Of a stretch of DNA of 64,000 nt, positions 7,753 through 15,675 are shown piece by piece. Source of the DNA: Candidatus Saccharibacteria bacterium UBA1235 (GTDB lineage Bacteria > Patescibacteriota > Saccharimonadia > Saccharimonadales > Saccharimonadaceae); contig DBWP01000014.1 in the NCBI GenBank assembly GCA_002309075.1, positions 30,813 through 94,812 on the forward strand. The letters run 5' to 3'. The stretch's first letter is position 1, and every line of letters begins with the position of its first letter. Below the pieces are notes generated by a model that saw only the letters and a list, made by a program, of their open reading frames with translations, ran no database searches and was not told the DNA's origin. A program made the translations under genes and the position numbers.

Positions 7753-10700
7753 CTACTGGTTAGCCTGTTCGTTAAAGAAATCGTTCAAAATCTTCACAAG
7801 TCCTTCACGAAGCTCATTTCTATCCGCCAAATCATTCTGCTTTCTAAAATCTTTGTATCGGCCAACCACCTCGCTATTTGCGCCAAATTCTTGCTCCATC
7901 AAACCTAACGATTCTTTATAGAAACTGTTATCCGGATCAGACACATCTCCAGATTGGTCAAACTTTTTGTCTAGGTTTGCCATCAAACTCGTTCTAAACA
8001 CCTCGTCATTATACGGAGAAGTCACCGTAGGATTGGCATCGCCCGCAGACGTACCTTCTGTCTTTGGCTTCTTCGAGCCTGATTTTTTAACATTCTTCTT
8101 ATCAAGATAGCGATAAATCTCTTCTTGGTTATCCAAATAAAGCATCTGTCGTAGCCAGTCTTTAGCGTTAATTGAGGCACCAGATCTTCTTGTGTTATAA
8201 ATCTGTTCGAGCTTGCCAGTCTTATCAAGGATCGTTCGAAGCTGTCTACCGGCAACTTCTCTCTTAAGCTGTTTCATATCATCCTTGCGCTTCTTGTTTG
8301 CAATCTCAATCGGCTCATCAGCATATTTATTCTGAATTTCAGCCTTAGCATTTTCATACCATTCTTTGCGCTGCTCAGAAGTTTCATCCTTAGAGCTCTC
8401 ATTTAGATAAGCTTCGATCAAATGCTCCATTGCAGGGTCACGATAGTCGGTACGCATACCGAGCACCTGTCCAGGTGTCTGATCCTTAAAGTAGTCCATC
8501 GTCTTCTTACGATAATATCTCTCAACTTCTTCTTCGTGACCAGCGAATTCCTTTCCTTTCCAAACTGGCGAAAGATCATATTCTGGATCACCGTTTTCAT
8601 CAGTCACAATATTACCATTTTCGTCTTTCTTCTGCTTCAACTCATAACCAGTCCAGAATTTTACACCACTATTAATCTGTTCGCTTCCAGAAAGCCACTT
8701 CAGGCTTGACGACAAGAACGCTGGCTCAAACGCCGTCTGAATTTCTTCACGTTTTCTGAGGTAACCCTCAACATCCCAGTCATCGCCAGTCGCGCCCTTC
8801 TTGAATCCATATGCCTTCTTCAAGCTATCATCAAGGTTTGAAAGCGCAGTACGTTCAATATTATCAAACGACGTACCTTCGAGCAACTTCTTAACATCTT
8901 TCTTCGCATACATTCTACCGTTCGGGTTCTCGATCGAAATAAGATCCGGCTCACCTTCATGATAACCTCGGAGATATTCATCATATGTTACATTCATGAC
9001 TTTACGCTCATTCGAGCCATAAACTCGCGCAGTTTCTAGGTTAATATACTTACCAAATCGTCTAAGCGCCGGGTCAGCGTCCTTAACTTCAAACATCAAG
9101 AACGAAGCAAGCGACTGAGATGCGTGTGTACCGAGCTCGATGCCACCATTCAAGATATTATCAAGTTGCGCTTTAACAATATCAGTATCACCACGTTGAT
9201 TCAAAATTCTAAGCCCAGGAATAATCATATCAATCGCATCAGATGTATTACCTCGCGTCGTTAACTCACTCAATCTATAATCCAAGTCTTTCGTTGGTGG
9301 CAAAAGTTCGAAATATTTCTGCATCTTCGTCTCAAGAATCTTCTTCTGAGTATCATAAGCTTGCGCCGCACCAGCCGCCACAAAATGGACATCTTCGGTC
9401 TTTCCGCCCAAAATCGTCTTCGCATCAAGATATCGCTTAATCGCAACGTCAAGTTCTTTCCCTTCAGCATGGAACTTGTAGTTCGCTTTCTTTCTGCGCT
9501 CACCAGTCTTCGCATCAATTTCATAACCATGTTCAATATCCATATGTGCATTCATTGCAGCTTCCATACGCTTATGGAATCCTTCCGCATTTCTCATATC
9601 GATCAACTCGCCACGTGCAGCTTCCATCTTAGCCATGTCAGATTCTCTAATAATCCTATCATCAAGCGCATTAAGCCGCGCAGTTTGCTTTGCGTTCGCA
9701 CCAAGATCACCCACACCATTATTAAAGTTATGGTCGTGTCTATCAACAATTCTTTGATAAGCAATACCTCGGATCATCTCCTCGTAGGTGCGTTCACCCT
9801 TCCTAGAAAGCGTATCATCTTTTCTGTAATTTCGTTGTACGGCATATGCCCGTCCTCTAGCTTTCGCCGTGTTCGCATGCACACCAGTCTCCTCTTCCCT
9901 CATTACTTTACGATCATTCAAGAACTGCGCCAATCTAAGCGACGGCGAATAAACATTTCCACGCGCCAAGTTTTTCTGTTTCGTAAGTTCGCGATGTGAA
10001 TCTGCCCAAGTTCGGTTCATTGCAAGCGGGCGCGACATGAGACCATTGAGCTTCGAGTTGATCGTACCAAGTACCGTACCGCTCATCTTCATTAAGCTCC
10101 ACGAGAAGAATAATGGGAAAATTTGCACCGCAATACCAAGTAGTACCATAAATCCATCTTGCGCACTAGAAACAATTGCAAAACCGGCGAGCGATGACGC
10201 ACCAAATAGAAGCGAGAATATCGGATAAAACATCAACATCTTCATGAAAAGCTGGCGCCATTTCTTAAACCATTGTTCAGTATTCGGTAATATATAAGCG
10301 ATCATCGCAAGTGGCGCAATCATAATAAGAAGTGCTACCACCGCTTGACGAAGAGCAATTGTCACAAGCCCGATCACCACCGCCACTAATGCCCCGAGCA
10401 CGGTCGGAATCAACATCCAAATCGCGCCCGCCTCAAATGCAATCACGCCAGCCCCGGCCGCAAGCGCCGTACTGCCACCTAAGGCCGCAAACACTTCCGA
10501 GGTTTTGACACCCTCACCCATCGTCATCGAATTCATCGTCGTTTCTTCTATCGAAGTAAACACGCCTCTAAGGCTTGACCCAATAATATTAGATGCGTCA
10601 ACCGCAATCGAACAAATCACGAACGACAAATTCACAAGAACCGCCGCCACAATTAACTTCGGAAGCGTCTTCTTAAGCCCATAATTTGTAATACCTAAAC

Positions 10701-11133
10701 CTGTTAATTGCGAATACACCATCACGAGACAGAATATAATAAACACTATATTCGTAATCCCAAGCATATATTTCCAGATTTCATAAATCGGCGAGCCATC
10801 TTTCATCTCAACCGGATTAATCACTAAAATATTCTCAATCTTATCATAAAGCCAATCCACCGCTTCCGAGATTTTCCCAGTCACCGGGCAAACTAACCAG
10901 CCCACCGCGCCCAAACTATCCTTACAAGAAGCCGATTCTGCCCGTGTCTCTTTTGCTTCTTCGCTGACTGTTTCTTGGGCGGAAGCCTCTTGAGCAGAAG
11001 CCTCAACCGTTGGCTCAACCGCATAAACTGGCGTCGTCATTGGCGCAAGACCAGCAAACATCCCCATAATACCAAAAAGACACCCAAAAACGGCTTGTGC
11101 TAATCTGTTTTTTGAAAATCTTTTTGCTATCAT
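7753..11133 (-). CDS. VirB6/TrbL-like T4SS membrane protein, 1126 aa
   Basis: An N-terminal signal or first membrane segment (ending near PVYA) is followed by a short Ala/Glu-rich linker. About six hydrophobic segments then lie between residues 120 and 360 (for example IVFIIFCLVMVYSQL, ALLIMIAPLAMIAYIL and GFMVLLGIAVQIFPLFF). The last 700 residues are hydrophilic and helical. This is the layout of Patescibacterial VirB6/TrbL-like proteins, which form the inner-membrane channel. The large tail is presumably cytoplasmic. In related genomes this gene is usually next to prgI; here the six-gene island lies between them. Confidence 0.7.
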   Translation of the reverse strand: MIAKRFSKNRLAQAVFGCLFGIMGMFAGLAPMTTPVYAVEPTVEASAQEASAQETVSEEAKETRAESASCKDSLGAVGWLVCPVTGKISEAVDWLYDKIENILVINPVEMKDGSPIYEIWKYMLGITNIVFIIFCLVMVYSQLTGLGITNYGLKKTLPKLIVAAVLVNLSFVICSIAVDASNIIGSSLRGVFTSIEETTMNSMTMGEGVKTSEVFAALGGSTALAAGAGVIAFEAGAIWMLIPTVLGALVAVVIGLVTIALRQAVVALLIMIAPLAMIAYILPNTEQWFKKWRQLFMKMLMFYPIFSLLFGASSLAGFAIVSSAQDGFMVLLGIAVQIFPLFFSWSLMKMSGTVLGTINSKLNGLMSRPLAMNRTWADSHRELTKQKNLARGNVYSPSLRLAQFLNDRKVMREEETGVHANTAKARGRAYAVQRNYRKDDTLSRKGERTYEEMIRGIAYQRIVDRHDHNFNNGVGDLGANAKQTARLNALDDRIIRESDMAKMEAARGELIDMRNAEGFHKRMEAAMNAHMDIEHGYEIDAKTGERRKKANYKFHAEGKELDVAIKRYLDAKTILGGKTEDVHFVAAGAAQAYDTQKKILETKMQKYFELLPPTKDLDYRLSELTTRGNTSDAIDMIIPGLRILNQRGDTDIVKAQLDNILNGGIELGTHASQSLASFLMFEVKDADPALRRFGKYINLETARVYGSNERKVMNVTYDEYLRGYHEGEPDLISIENPNGRMYAKKDVKKLLEGTSFDNIERTALSNLDDSLKKAYGFKKGATGDDWDVEGYLRKREEIQTAFEPAFLSSSLKWLSGSEQINSGVKFWTGYELKQKKDENGNIVTDENGDPEYDLSPVWKGKEFAGHEEEVERYYRKKTMDYFKDQTPGQVLGMRTDYRDPAMEHLIEAYLNESSKDETSEQRKEWYENAKAEIQNKYADEPIEIANKKRKDDMKQLKREVAGRQLRTILDKTGKLEQIYNTRRSGASINAKDWLRQMLYLDNQEEIYRYLDKKNVKKSGSKKPKTEGTSAGDANPTVTSPYNDEVFRTSLMANLDKKFDQSGDVSDPDNSFYKESLGLMEQEFGANSEVVGRYKDFRKQNDLADRNELREGLVKILNDFFNEQANQ

Positions 11134-11182
11134 AGATAACCACCAGTAAAAATTCGCCTCCCTTTTTCAAGGCGCTGTGTTA

Positions 11183-11211
11183 ATTATAGCACGCATAAGC
11201 GTTTTTGTCAA
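11183..11211 (-). promoter_or_regulatory. Promoter of the VirB6-like gene
   Basis: TTGACA, 17 bases, TATAAT on the minus strand, with TGC before the -10. Unlike many genes here it has a leader of about 45 nt. Confidence 0.75.
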
Positions 11212-11255
11212 GAGGTTTCTCTAAAAACATTGGACTTTTTTTTGTTTTATGCTAA

Positions 11256-11261
11256 TATAAT
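11256..11261 (+). promoter_or_regulatory. -10 box of the triple pilin gene
   Basis: TATAAT ends 4 bases before the ATG at 11266, so transcription should begin at or next to the start codon and the mRNA should be leaderless. No convincing -35 is seen at the right spacing. Confidence 0.55.
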
Positions 11262-11265
11262 AAAT

Positions 11266-12273
11266 ATGAAAAACATTCTCAAAAAATCCCTTGTTATTTT
11301 CGTAATGCTAGCTTCGGTTCTTGGCGCTACTAGCCTCGCCACAACCGCTCCAACTTATGCTGATAGCGGAAGAGAATTCGGTAGTTGCGACGAAACCCTA
11401 GGGTTAGTACCTTGGGACTGTGGTGTTGCCAAAAACCCAGATAGCGAAGACGAGCTTAAAGACAGCGCCCTCACTATCGCCACTAACGTCGCCCGAGACA
11501 TCAGCGTTATCGCAGCCTATCTTGTTATCGGCTACGTAATTTACGGTGGTTACCTCTATATTTTTGCCGCTGGTGATGTTGGAAAACTTGCCGCCGGCAA
11601 GAAAACCATTCTTCACGCGTTTATCGGGCTTGCAATTGTTGGTCTTGTTAATATTGTTATAAATTCTGTTCATATTGCCCTTCTTGGCAAATCTGGTGCT
11701 TTCGACGCCAACTGCGTTGAAGCTCAATGTATCAAGCCAGAAGATCTCGTTAACAATATGATCAAATGGTTTATTGGCGTTGCCGGAGTCGTATCCGCTA
11801 TTTATGTCGTCATCGGTGGCATCGGTTACATGACTTCCTCTGGTGATGCTGGAAAACTTCAGAAAGCAAAAAACACTATTTTCTATGCGCTTATTGGCCT
11901 TGCCATCGTAGCTATTTCCCTAGTCGCCGACGCATTCGTAACTGATCTTATTAATAAAGCCGCCGCGGAAGGTAGCGATTTCAGAGATACTGTCCCTATT
12001 ATCTTAAACGGCATCATCGGCATCGCTGGTACCGTCTGCGTTATCTATGTCGTTCTCGGCGGAGCTCGTTACATCACCTCAACTGGTGACCCTGGAAAGC
12101 TCAAGAAAGCTAAAGATACGATTATCTACGCTTGTATTGGTCTTGTCATCTGCGCACTCGCTTTTGCGATCACTAACTTTGCAGTTAATGCTATCAACGA
12201 CAGAAATAAAACCCCAACCTCTGATACTTCTCTTCTAGAAAACCCTATTGCATTATTAGAAGAAAAGTTGTAA
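11266..12273 (+). CDS. Triple-repeat T4SS pilin-like membrane protein
   Basis: The 335-residue protein is taken from ATG 11266, because an upstream TTG would lie inside the promoter. It has a signal peptide (ending near PTYA) followed by three tandem copies of the VirB2/T4SS-pilin fold. Each copy has a hydrophobic helix, a polar turn and a second helix. The turns read AAGDVGKLAAGKKTI, SSGDAGKLQKAKNTI and STGDPGKLKKAKDTI. Normal pilins have one such unit, as in the next gene. The fusion would have six membrane helices and may be a structural or priming subunit. The family is clear; the role of the fusion is not known. Confidence 0.8.
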   Translation: MKNILKKSLVIFVMLASVLGATSLATTAPTYADSGREFGSCDETLGLVPWDCGVAKNPDSEDELKDSALTIATNVARDISVIAAYLVIGYVIYGGYLYIFAAGDVGKLAAGKKTILHAFIGLAIVGLVNIVINSVHIALLGKSGAFDANCVEAQCIKPEDLVNNMIKWFIGVAGVVSAIYVVIGGIGYMTSSGDAGKLQKAKNTIFYALIGLAIVAISLVADAFVTDLINKAAAEGSDFRDTVPIILNGIIGIAGTVCVIYVVLGGARYITSTGDPGKLKKAKDTIIYACIGLVICALAFAITNFAVNAINDRNKTPTSDTSLLENPIALLEEKL

Positions 12274-12305
12274 AATAAAAGTAAATTAAAGTTAAAGGAC
12301 TAGAA

Positions 12306-12626
12306 ATGGAAGATACTTTACTAAGAATATTCGCTAAAGCAACTGAGCTTAACACCGACGGTACTATCACTACTGTTGGAACCAAAGATACTGATTTGGC
12401 CGGAAACGTTACAAATATTCTTAACGCCGTTATCGGTGCTCTTGGTATCGTTGCTGTTATCGTTATTATTATCGGCGGTGTTACCTATATGACTTCTACT
12501 GGCGACGCTGGTAAAGTTAAAAAAGCTAAAGATACGATTCTTTACGGTGTTATCGGTCTCGTCGTAGTTGCGCTTGCTTTCGCGATCGTTAACTTCGTTA
12601 TTAGCGGCATCATTGGCAAAGCTTAA
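12306..12626 (+). CDS. T4SS pilin, single unit
   Basis: The 106-residue protein has one pilin unit: a helix (VIGALGIVAVIVIIIGGVTY), the turn STGDAGKVKKAKDTI and a second helix (GVIGLVVVALAFAIVNFVI). There is no classic signal peptide. The start has AAAGGA 6 nt upstream. It lies 32 bases after the triple pilin gene and ends at a strong terminator, so the two form an operon. It is the best candidate for the major pilin. Confidence 0.85.
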   Translation: MEDTLLRIFAKATELNTDGTITTVGTKDTDLAGNVTNILNAVIGALGIVAVIVIIIGGVTYMTSTGDAGKVKKAKDTILYGVIGLVVVALAFAIVNFVISGIIGKA

Positions 12627-12631
12627 TTTAG

Positions 12632-12659
12632 AAAAAATCTCCCTTCGGGGAGATTTTTT
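12632..12659 (+). terminator. Terminator of the pilin operon
   Basis: AAAAAATCTCCC - TTCG - GGGAGATTTTTT is a perfect stem with a UUCG tetraloop and a T run. Confidence 0.9.
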
Positions 12660-12676
12660 GTGCCCTATAATTATCT

Positions 12677-12709
12677 AAAAAATTAATCGCCCAAGAAAGG
12701 CGATTAATT
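12677..12709 (-). terminator. Terminator of hsp20
   Basis: AATTAATCGCC - CAAGAAA - GGCGATTAATT forms an 11-bp stem, followed on the minus strand by Ts. It faces the pilin terminator. Confidence 0.8.
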
Positions 12710-12737
12710 AATTTGCAGTTTTTATTATAACGCGAGA

Positions 12738-13229
12738 CTATTGAATTGCAATCTTCTTTGGTGCTTCAGTCTTCTCTTTTTCAAATGAGATTGTAAGAAC
12801 ACCATCTTTGAGCTCAGCTTTTACGCTGTTCTCGTCTTCACGCACTGGCACAGGAAGCGCAATCGTTCGCGAGAACTCGCCCCAATAGCATTCCTGAATA
12901 TGCCAACGAGTGGTTTGCTCATCTTCACCACCAGACAATACACCGGAAATAGTCAAAATATTATCCGAAATACTTACGTCAAGGTCAGACTTCGAGATGC
13001 CCGCAGTTCTCGCCTTTACTACTAATTTATCGGCGGTTTCGTAGACATCTACAGCGAGTTGTCCTGGAAAATCGTCGGTATTCTCCCACTCATCATCTTT
13101 CGATTCGCTTGGGCCTGCGACTATCTCTTCCGCTACTTCTGCTGGAGTCGCGAGATCTTCATCGCCTCCAAGGAACGCAGCAGCGAGATCGTCTTCCATC
13201 AGCAAATCGTCACTGTTTGTCCGTGCCAT
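12738..13229 (-). CDS. Hsp20/alpha-crystallin small heat-shock protein
   Basis: The 163-residue protein has an acidic N-terminal arm of about 60 residues. The alpha-crystallin domain follows (DVYETADKLVVKARTAGISK, then SDNILTISGVLSG, RTIALPVPV and the conserved end AELKDGVLTISF). It is an ATP-independent holdase against protein aggregation. The start has GGAGG. The promoter overlaps a perfect palindrome, which could be an operator. Confidence 0.9.
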   Translation of the reverse strand: MARTNSDDLLMEDDLAAAFLGGDEDLATPAEVAEEIVAGPSESKDDEWENTDDFPGQLAVDVYETADKLVVKARTAGISKSDLDVSISDNILTISGVLSGGEDEQTTRWHIQECYWGEFSRTIALPVPVREDENSVKAELKDGVLTISFEKEKTEAPKKIAIQ

Positions 13230-13250
13230 ATTTCCTCCACTTATATTGTT

Positions 13251-13286
13251 ATGCTTTATTATAAAGCATCTTTATAGTAAAATCAA
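13251..13286 (-). promoter_or_regulatory. hsp20 promoter with a palindrome over the -10
   Basis: On the minus strand TTGATT (13281-13286), 17 bases and TATAAT (13258-13263). The -10 sits inside the perfect palindrome ATGCTTTATTATAAAGCAT (13251-13269). It is not a CIRCE sequence, so if it is an operator it answers to another regulator. It may also be a chance AT-rich palindrome. Confidence 0.6.
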
Positions 13287-13293
13287 GAGAAAT

Positions 13294-13986
13294 ATGAGTT
13301 TTATTGTAAAAAATACAACATTTTTAAGCCCCTTAGACCTCATCGCTCCCCACTCCTGTAGGGGTTGTGGGCGTCTCGGTGAGCCACTTTGTGACTGTTG
13401 TAAAAAATACATCACTTCTTCACTAAATGACGTTTGCCCATTTTGTAAATCAAAGCTAAAAAACCATCAATGCAAAAATTGCAAAAACCTTCCTCCAATA
13501 TTTTATCTTGGCGAGCGAAAAGGACTCCTTGCTATTCTTGTCCATGATTTTAAATACAATTCTGTCCGCGCTATCGGCATCAACCTCGCAAAAATCCTAA
13601 ATGAAGTTTTACCTAAAAACCTTCCTGAAAATGCCGTTCTTGTTCCCCTTCCAACGTCCACAAAACACATTCGCGAACGCGGGTTCGATCACACTCTTTT
13701 TATTGCTAAACGTTTGGCTAAGCTTCGCCGTCTTAAACTTGAGAAGCTATTACTTCGCGCTAAAAACACCGTCCAAGTTGGCGCCGATAAAAAAACGCGC
13801 GAAGCCCAGGCTAACTCTGCCTACGAAATTAACTCAAAAATTAGAATCGATCCAGAAATAACTTATATTTTATTTGATGATGTTTTAACCACGGGCGCTT
13901 CCATAAAAGCTGGCCTAAAAAAGCTCCGGAAAGCCGGAGCTAGGAAATTTGTTATTGTTGTATTAAGCGTAAATCGATTGGACTAA
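13294..13986 (+). CDS. comF: ComF family phosphoribosyltransferase-like protein
   Basis: The 230-residue protein from ATG 13294 has N-terminal Cys clusters (CRGCG, CDCC, CPFC, CKNC) that would bind zinc. A phosphoribosyltransferase domain follows with the PRPP loop YILFDDVLTTGAS near residue 195. ComFC proteins are needed for the cytoplasmic step of natural transformation. I chose this start because the upstream ATG lies in the hsp20 promoter palindrome. The 3' end overlaps the convergent pilin gene by 24 bases. Confidence 0.85.
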   Translation: MSFIVKNTTFLSPLDLIAPHSCRGCGRLGEPLCDCCKKYITSSLNDVCPFCKSKLKNHQCKNCKNLPPIFYLGERKGLLAILVHDFKYNSVRAIGINLAKILNEVLPKNLPENAVLVPLPTSTKHIRERGFDHTLFIAKRLAKLRRLKLEKLLLRAKNTVQVGADKKTREAQANSAYEINSKIRIDPEITYILFDDVLTTGASIKAGLKKLRKAGARKFVIVVLSVNRLD

Positions 13987-14370
13987 CATACTCGTCGTTT
14001 CGTCACTAGGAAGCGACGAAATCACAAAGTTAACAATCGCGAAAGCAAAGAAACAGATCACGAGACCAATAATCGCATAAAGCACTGTATTTTTCGCGTC
14101 CGTTACTTTCTTTGAATCGCCGCCAGAAATCACATAACGAATACCGCCAACGATTAACATAATTACAGCAACAATACCAACAATATACAAAATCACATTC
14201 GTTACTTGACGAAATACGCCAGTTTCACCAAAAAGGTTAGCCGGGCATCCATCACATTGTGCAGCTTGCGCACCTTCTTGCAAAGTTATCGCCGAAGCGC
14301 CCGCCATTGTCGTAACAGCAAAAACCCCGCACATTAATATTGGTAAAATCAATTTTACAAAACTCTTCAT
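13963..14370 (-). CDS. T4SS pilin with signal peptide and Cys pair
   Basis: The 135-residue protein starts at ATG 14370, 6 nt after TGGTATAAT; an in-frame ATG at 14388 lies upstream of the -10. A signal peptide is followed by a short Cys-containing region (QCDGCPANLF). One pilin unit follows: helix VILYIVGIVAVIMLIVGGIR, turn SGGDSKKVTDAKNTV and helix AIIGLVICFFAFAIVNFVI. The CDGC pair is absent from the other pilins in the window and could form a disulfide. Confidence 0.8.
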   Translation of the reverse strand: MKSFVKLILPILMCGVFAVTTMAGASAITLQEGAQAAQCDGCPANLFGETGVFRQVTNVILYIVGIVAVIMLIVGGIRYVISGGDSKKVTDAKNTVLYAIIGLVICFFAFAIVNFVISSLPSDETTSMLVQSIYA

Positions 14371-14418
14371 ATTCTTATTATACCACATTTCTAAAAAATA
14401 TGTTAAAATAGGGGGGAC

Positions 14419-14511
14419 GGAGGGTTACCCAAGTGGCTGAAGGGGACGGTTTGCTAAATCGTTAGTCTGGAGTGATCTGGAGCGGGAGTTCGAATCTCCC
14501 ACCCTCCGCCA
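14419..14511 (+). tRNA. tRNA-Ser(GCU)
   Basis: GGAGGGT pairs with ACCCTCC to form the acceptor stem. The T arm is GGGAG-TTCGAAT-CTCCC, the anticodon loop reads TTGCTAA (anticodon GCT), and the long variable arm is of class II type. CCA is encoded. Confidence 0.95.
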
Positions 14512-14590
14512 GAACACAAGCAAAAAAGCTTGTTTTTTTTGATTGTGTTCTGAAGGAGGGGCAGGTGATTTTCAATCTCCCACCCTCCGC
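14493..14590 (+). repeat. Inverted then direct copy of the tRNA-Ser 3' end
   Basis: The tRNA 3' end (14493-14509) is followed by AGAACACAAGC, a loop, and an inverted copy of this stretch (about 14526-14570, containing GTGTTCTGAAGGAGGGGC). A direct copy then follows, 17 of 17 bases identical (14574-14590). The inner hairpin with its T run can act as the tRNA terminator. The same three-part arrangement follows tRNA-Ser(GGA). Confidence 0.75.
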
Positions 14591-14614
14591 TATTTTTTGT
14601 GCTATAATTAGCTT

Positions 14615-15082
14615 ATGGTAAAGCAACTATCTCCCGTATCTTGGGAAGCAGAAGAATATATTACAAAAGATCATAACACCGGATGGTATATTGGCCTCGC
14701 TTTGGTCACTATCGCCCTTAGCGCGCTTGCTATCCTTTTGCAAGGTTGGACTTTTCTTATTCTTATTATTATTAGCGTTATTACTGTTCTTATCTTTTCG
14801 CTTCGTCCTCCTCGCAAGATTAGTTACCATATTGACAACGAAGGAATCACCGAAGGCAAAATCCTTCATCCATATACAAATTTCCGCGCTTTCGGTATAT
14901 TAAAAGAGGACAATCATTATTCAGCAATTTTAATCCCAAAACAACGTTTCGGTTTAAGTGTAAAAATTTATTTTCCAGAAGGCAGCGGCGAAGCGATTGT
15001 CGATCAACTCGGAAATCATCTTCCTATGCAAGAAGTCAAATTAGATTTTCTAGATAAAATCGTAAATTTCTTGCGCATTTAA
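14615..15082 (+). CDS. Two-helix membrane protein of unknown function
   Basis: The 155-residue protein has two close hydrophobic helices at about residues 25-65, then RPPRKISYHIDNEGI and a soluble domain of about 85 residues. No family is recognised with confidence. The ATG follows TGCTATAAT by 6 nt, so the mRNA should be leaderless. It lies alone between the tRNA-Ser repeat and the next small gene. Confidence 0.65.
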   Translation: MVKQLSPVSWEAEEYITKDHNTGWYIGLALVTIALSALAILLQGWTFLILIIISVITVLIFSLRPPRKISYHIDNEGITEGKILHPYTNFRAFGILKEDNHYSAILIPKQRFGLSVKIYFPEGSGEAIVDQLGNHLPMQEVKLDFLDKIVNFLRI

Positions 15083-15129
15083 AAAAACTGTGCTAAAATT
15101 AACATAAGTATTAATAAAGGTGGGTAAAA

Positions 15130-15639
15130 ATGAATTCAACTCCAACAGTAGATAACGATTTGCAGAAAGCAATCGACGATATCACTAAAACAACTAACCA
15201 AGATCCAGTTTTCGCAGATCCCGTAGCTGCTCCATCTTCAGTGCCTGAAGGTGATACTGGTGAACTCGCTGAATCGGTCGGTCCATTTCCAGCTCCAGAA
15301 CCTATCGCTCCAGCACCAATGCCAGAGCCAATCCCAGAGCCAAAAATGCCGGATCCAATCGTCTCAAATCCAAAAGCTTCTAAAGCTTCTAAAGCAACCG
15401 AGCCAAAAGATCCTAATATGCGCAAAGTTAAGGAAGCTGCGCTTCGCGATCTCGCACCATTGATTATTAAAATGGATTTACCAGCTTCAAAGAAGTTTGA
15501 ACTTTATCGCAACATTTTTGAAAATTTCCACGACGCGACAATCATCGAATCAGCTTACCAAGCTGCTAAAGAGATCTCCGATGAAAACGAACGTGGTGAA
15601 GCCCTCCTTTATCTCATCAATTCTATTGATAATATGTAA
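15130..15639 (+). CDS. Pro/Ala-rich small protein of unknown function
   Basis: The 169-residue protein has a disordered N-terminal half with repeated PxPEPI units (about residues 50-80). A helical C-terminal half follows (DLAPLIIKMDLPASKKFELY, then a conserved-looking ISDENERGEALLYLI). It has no signal peptide or membrane segment. An AAAGGTGGG site lies upstream. It ends at a two-way terminator shared with groEL. Confidence 0.65.
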   Translation: MNSTPTVDNDLQKAIDDITKTTNQDPVFADPVAAPSSVPEGDTGELAESVGPFPAPEPIAPAPMPEPIPEPKMPDPIVSNPKASKASKATEPKDPNMRKVKEAALRDLAPLIIKMDLPASKKFELYRNIFENFHDATIIESAYQAAKEISDENERGEALLYLINSIDNM

Positions 15640-15642
15640 TCA

Positions 15643-15675
15643 AAAAAATAAACCCCTTAATGGGGTTTATTTTTT
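15643..15675. terminator. Two-way terminator between the Pro-rich gene and groEL
   Basis: AAAATAAACCCC - TTAA - TGGGGTTTATTTT has A and T runs on both sides, so it can stop transcription from either direction. Confidence 0.85.

Noticed and set aside
13251..13269. A second CIRCE site at hsp20
   Set aside because: The palindrome ATGCTTTAT-T-ATAAAGCAT does not have the GCACT/AGTGC core or the 9-base spacer of CIRCE.
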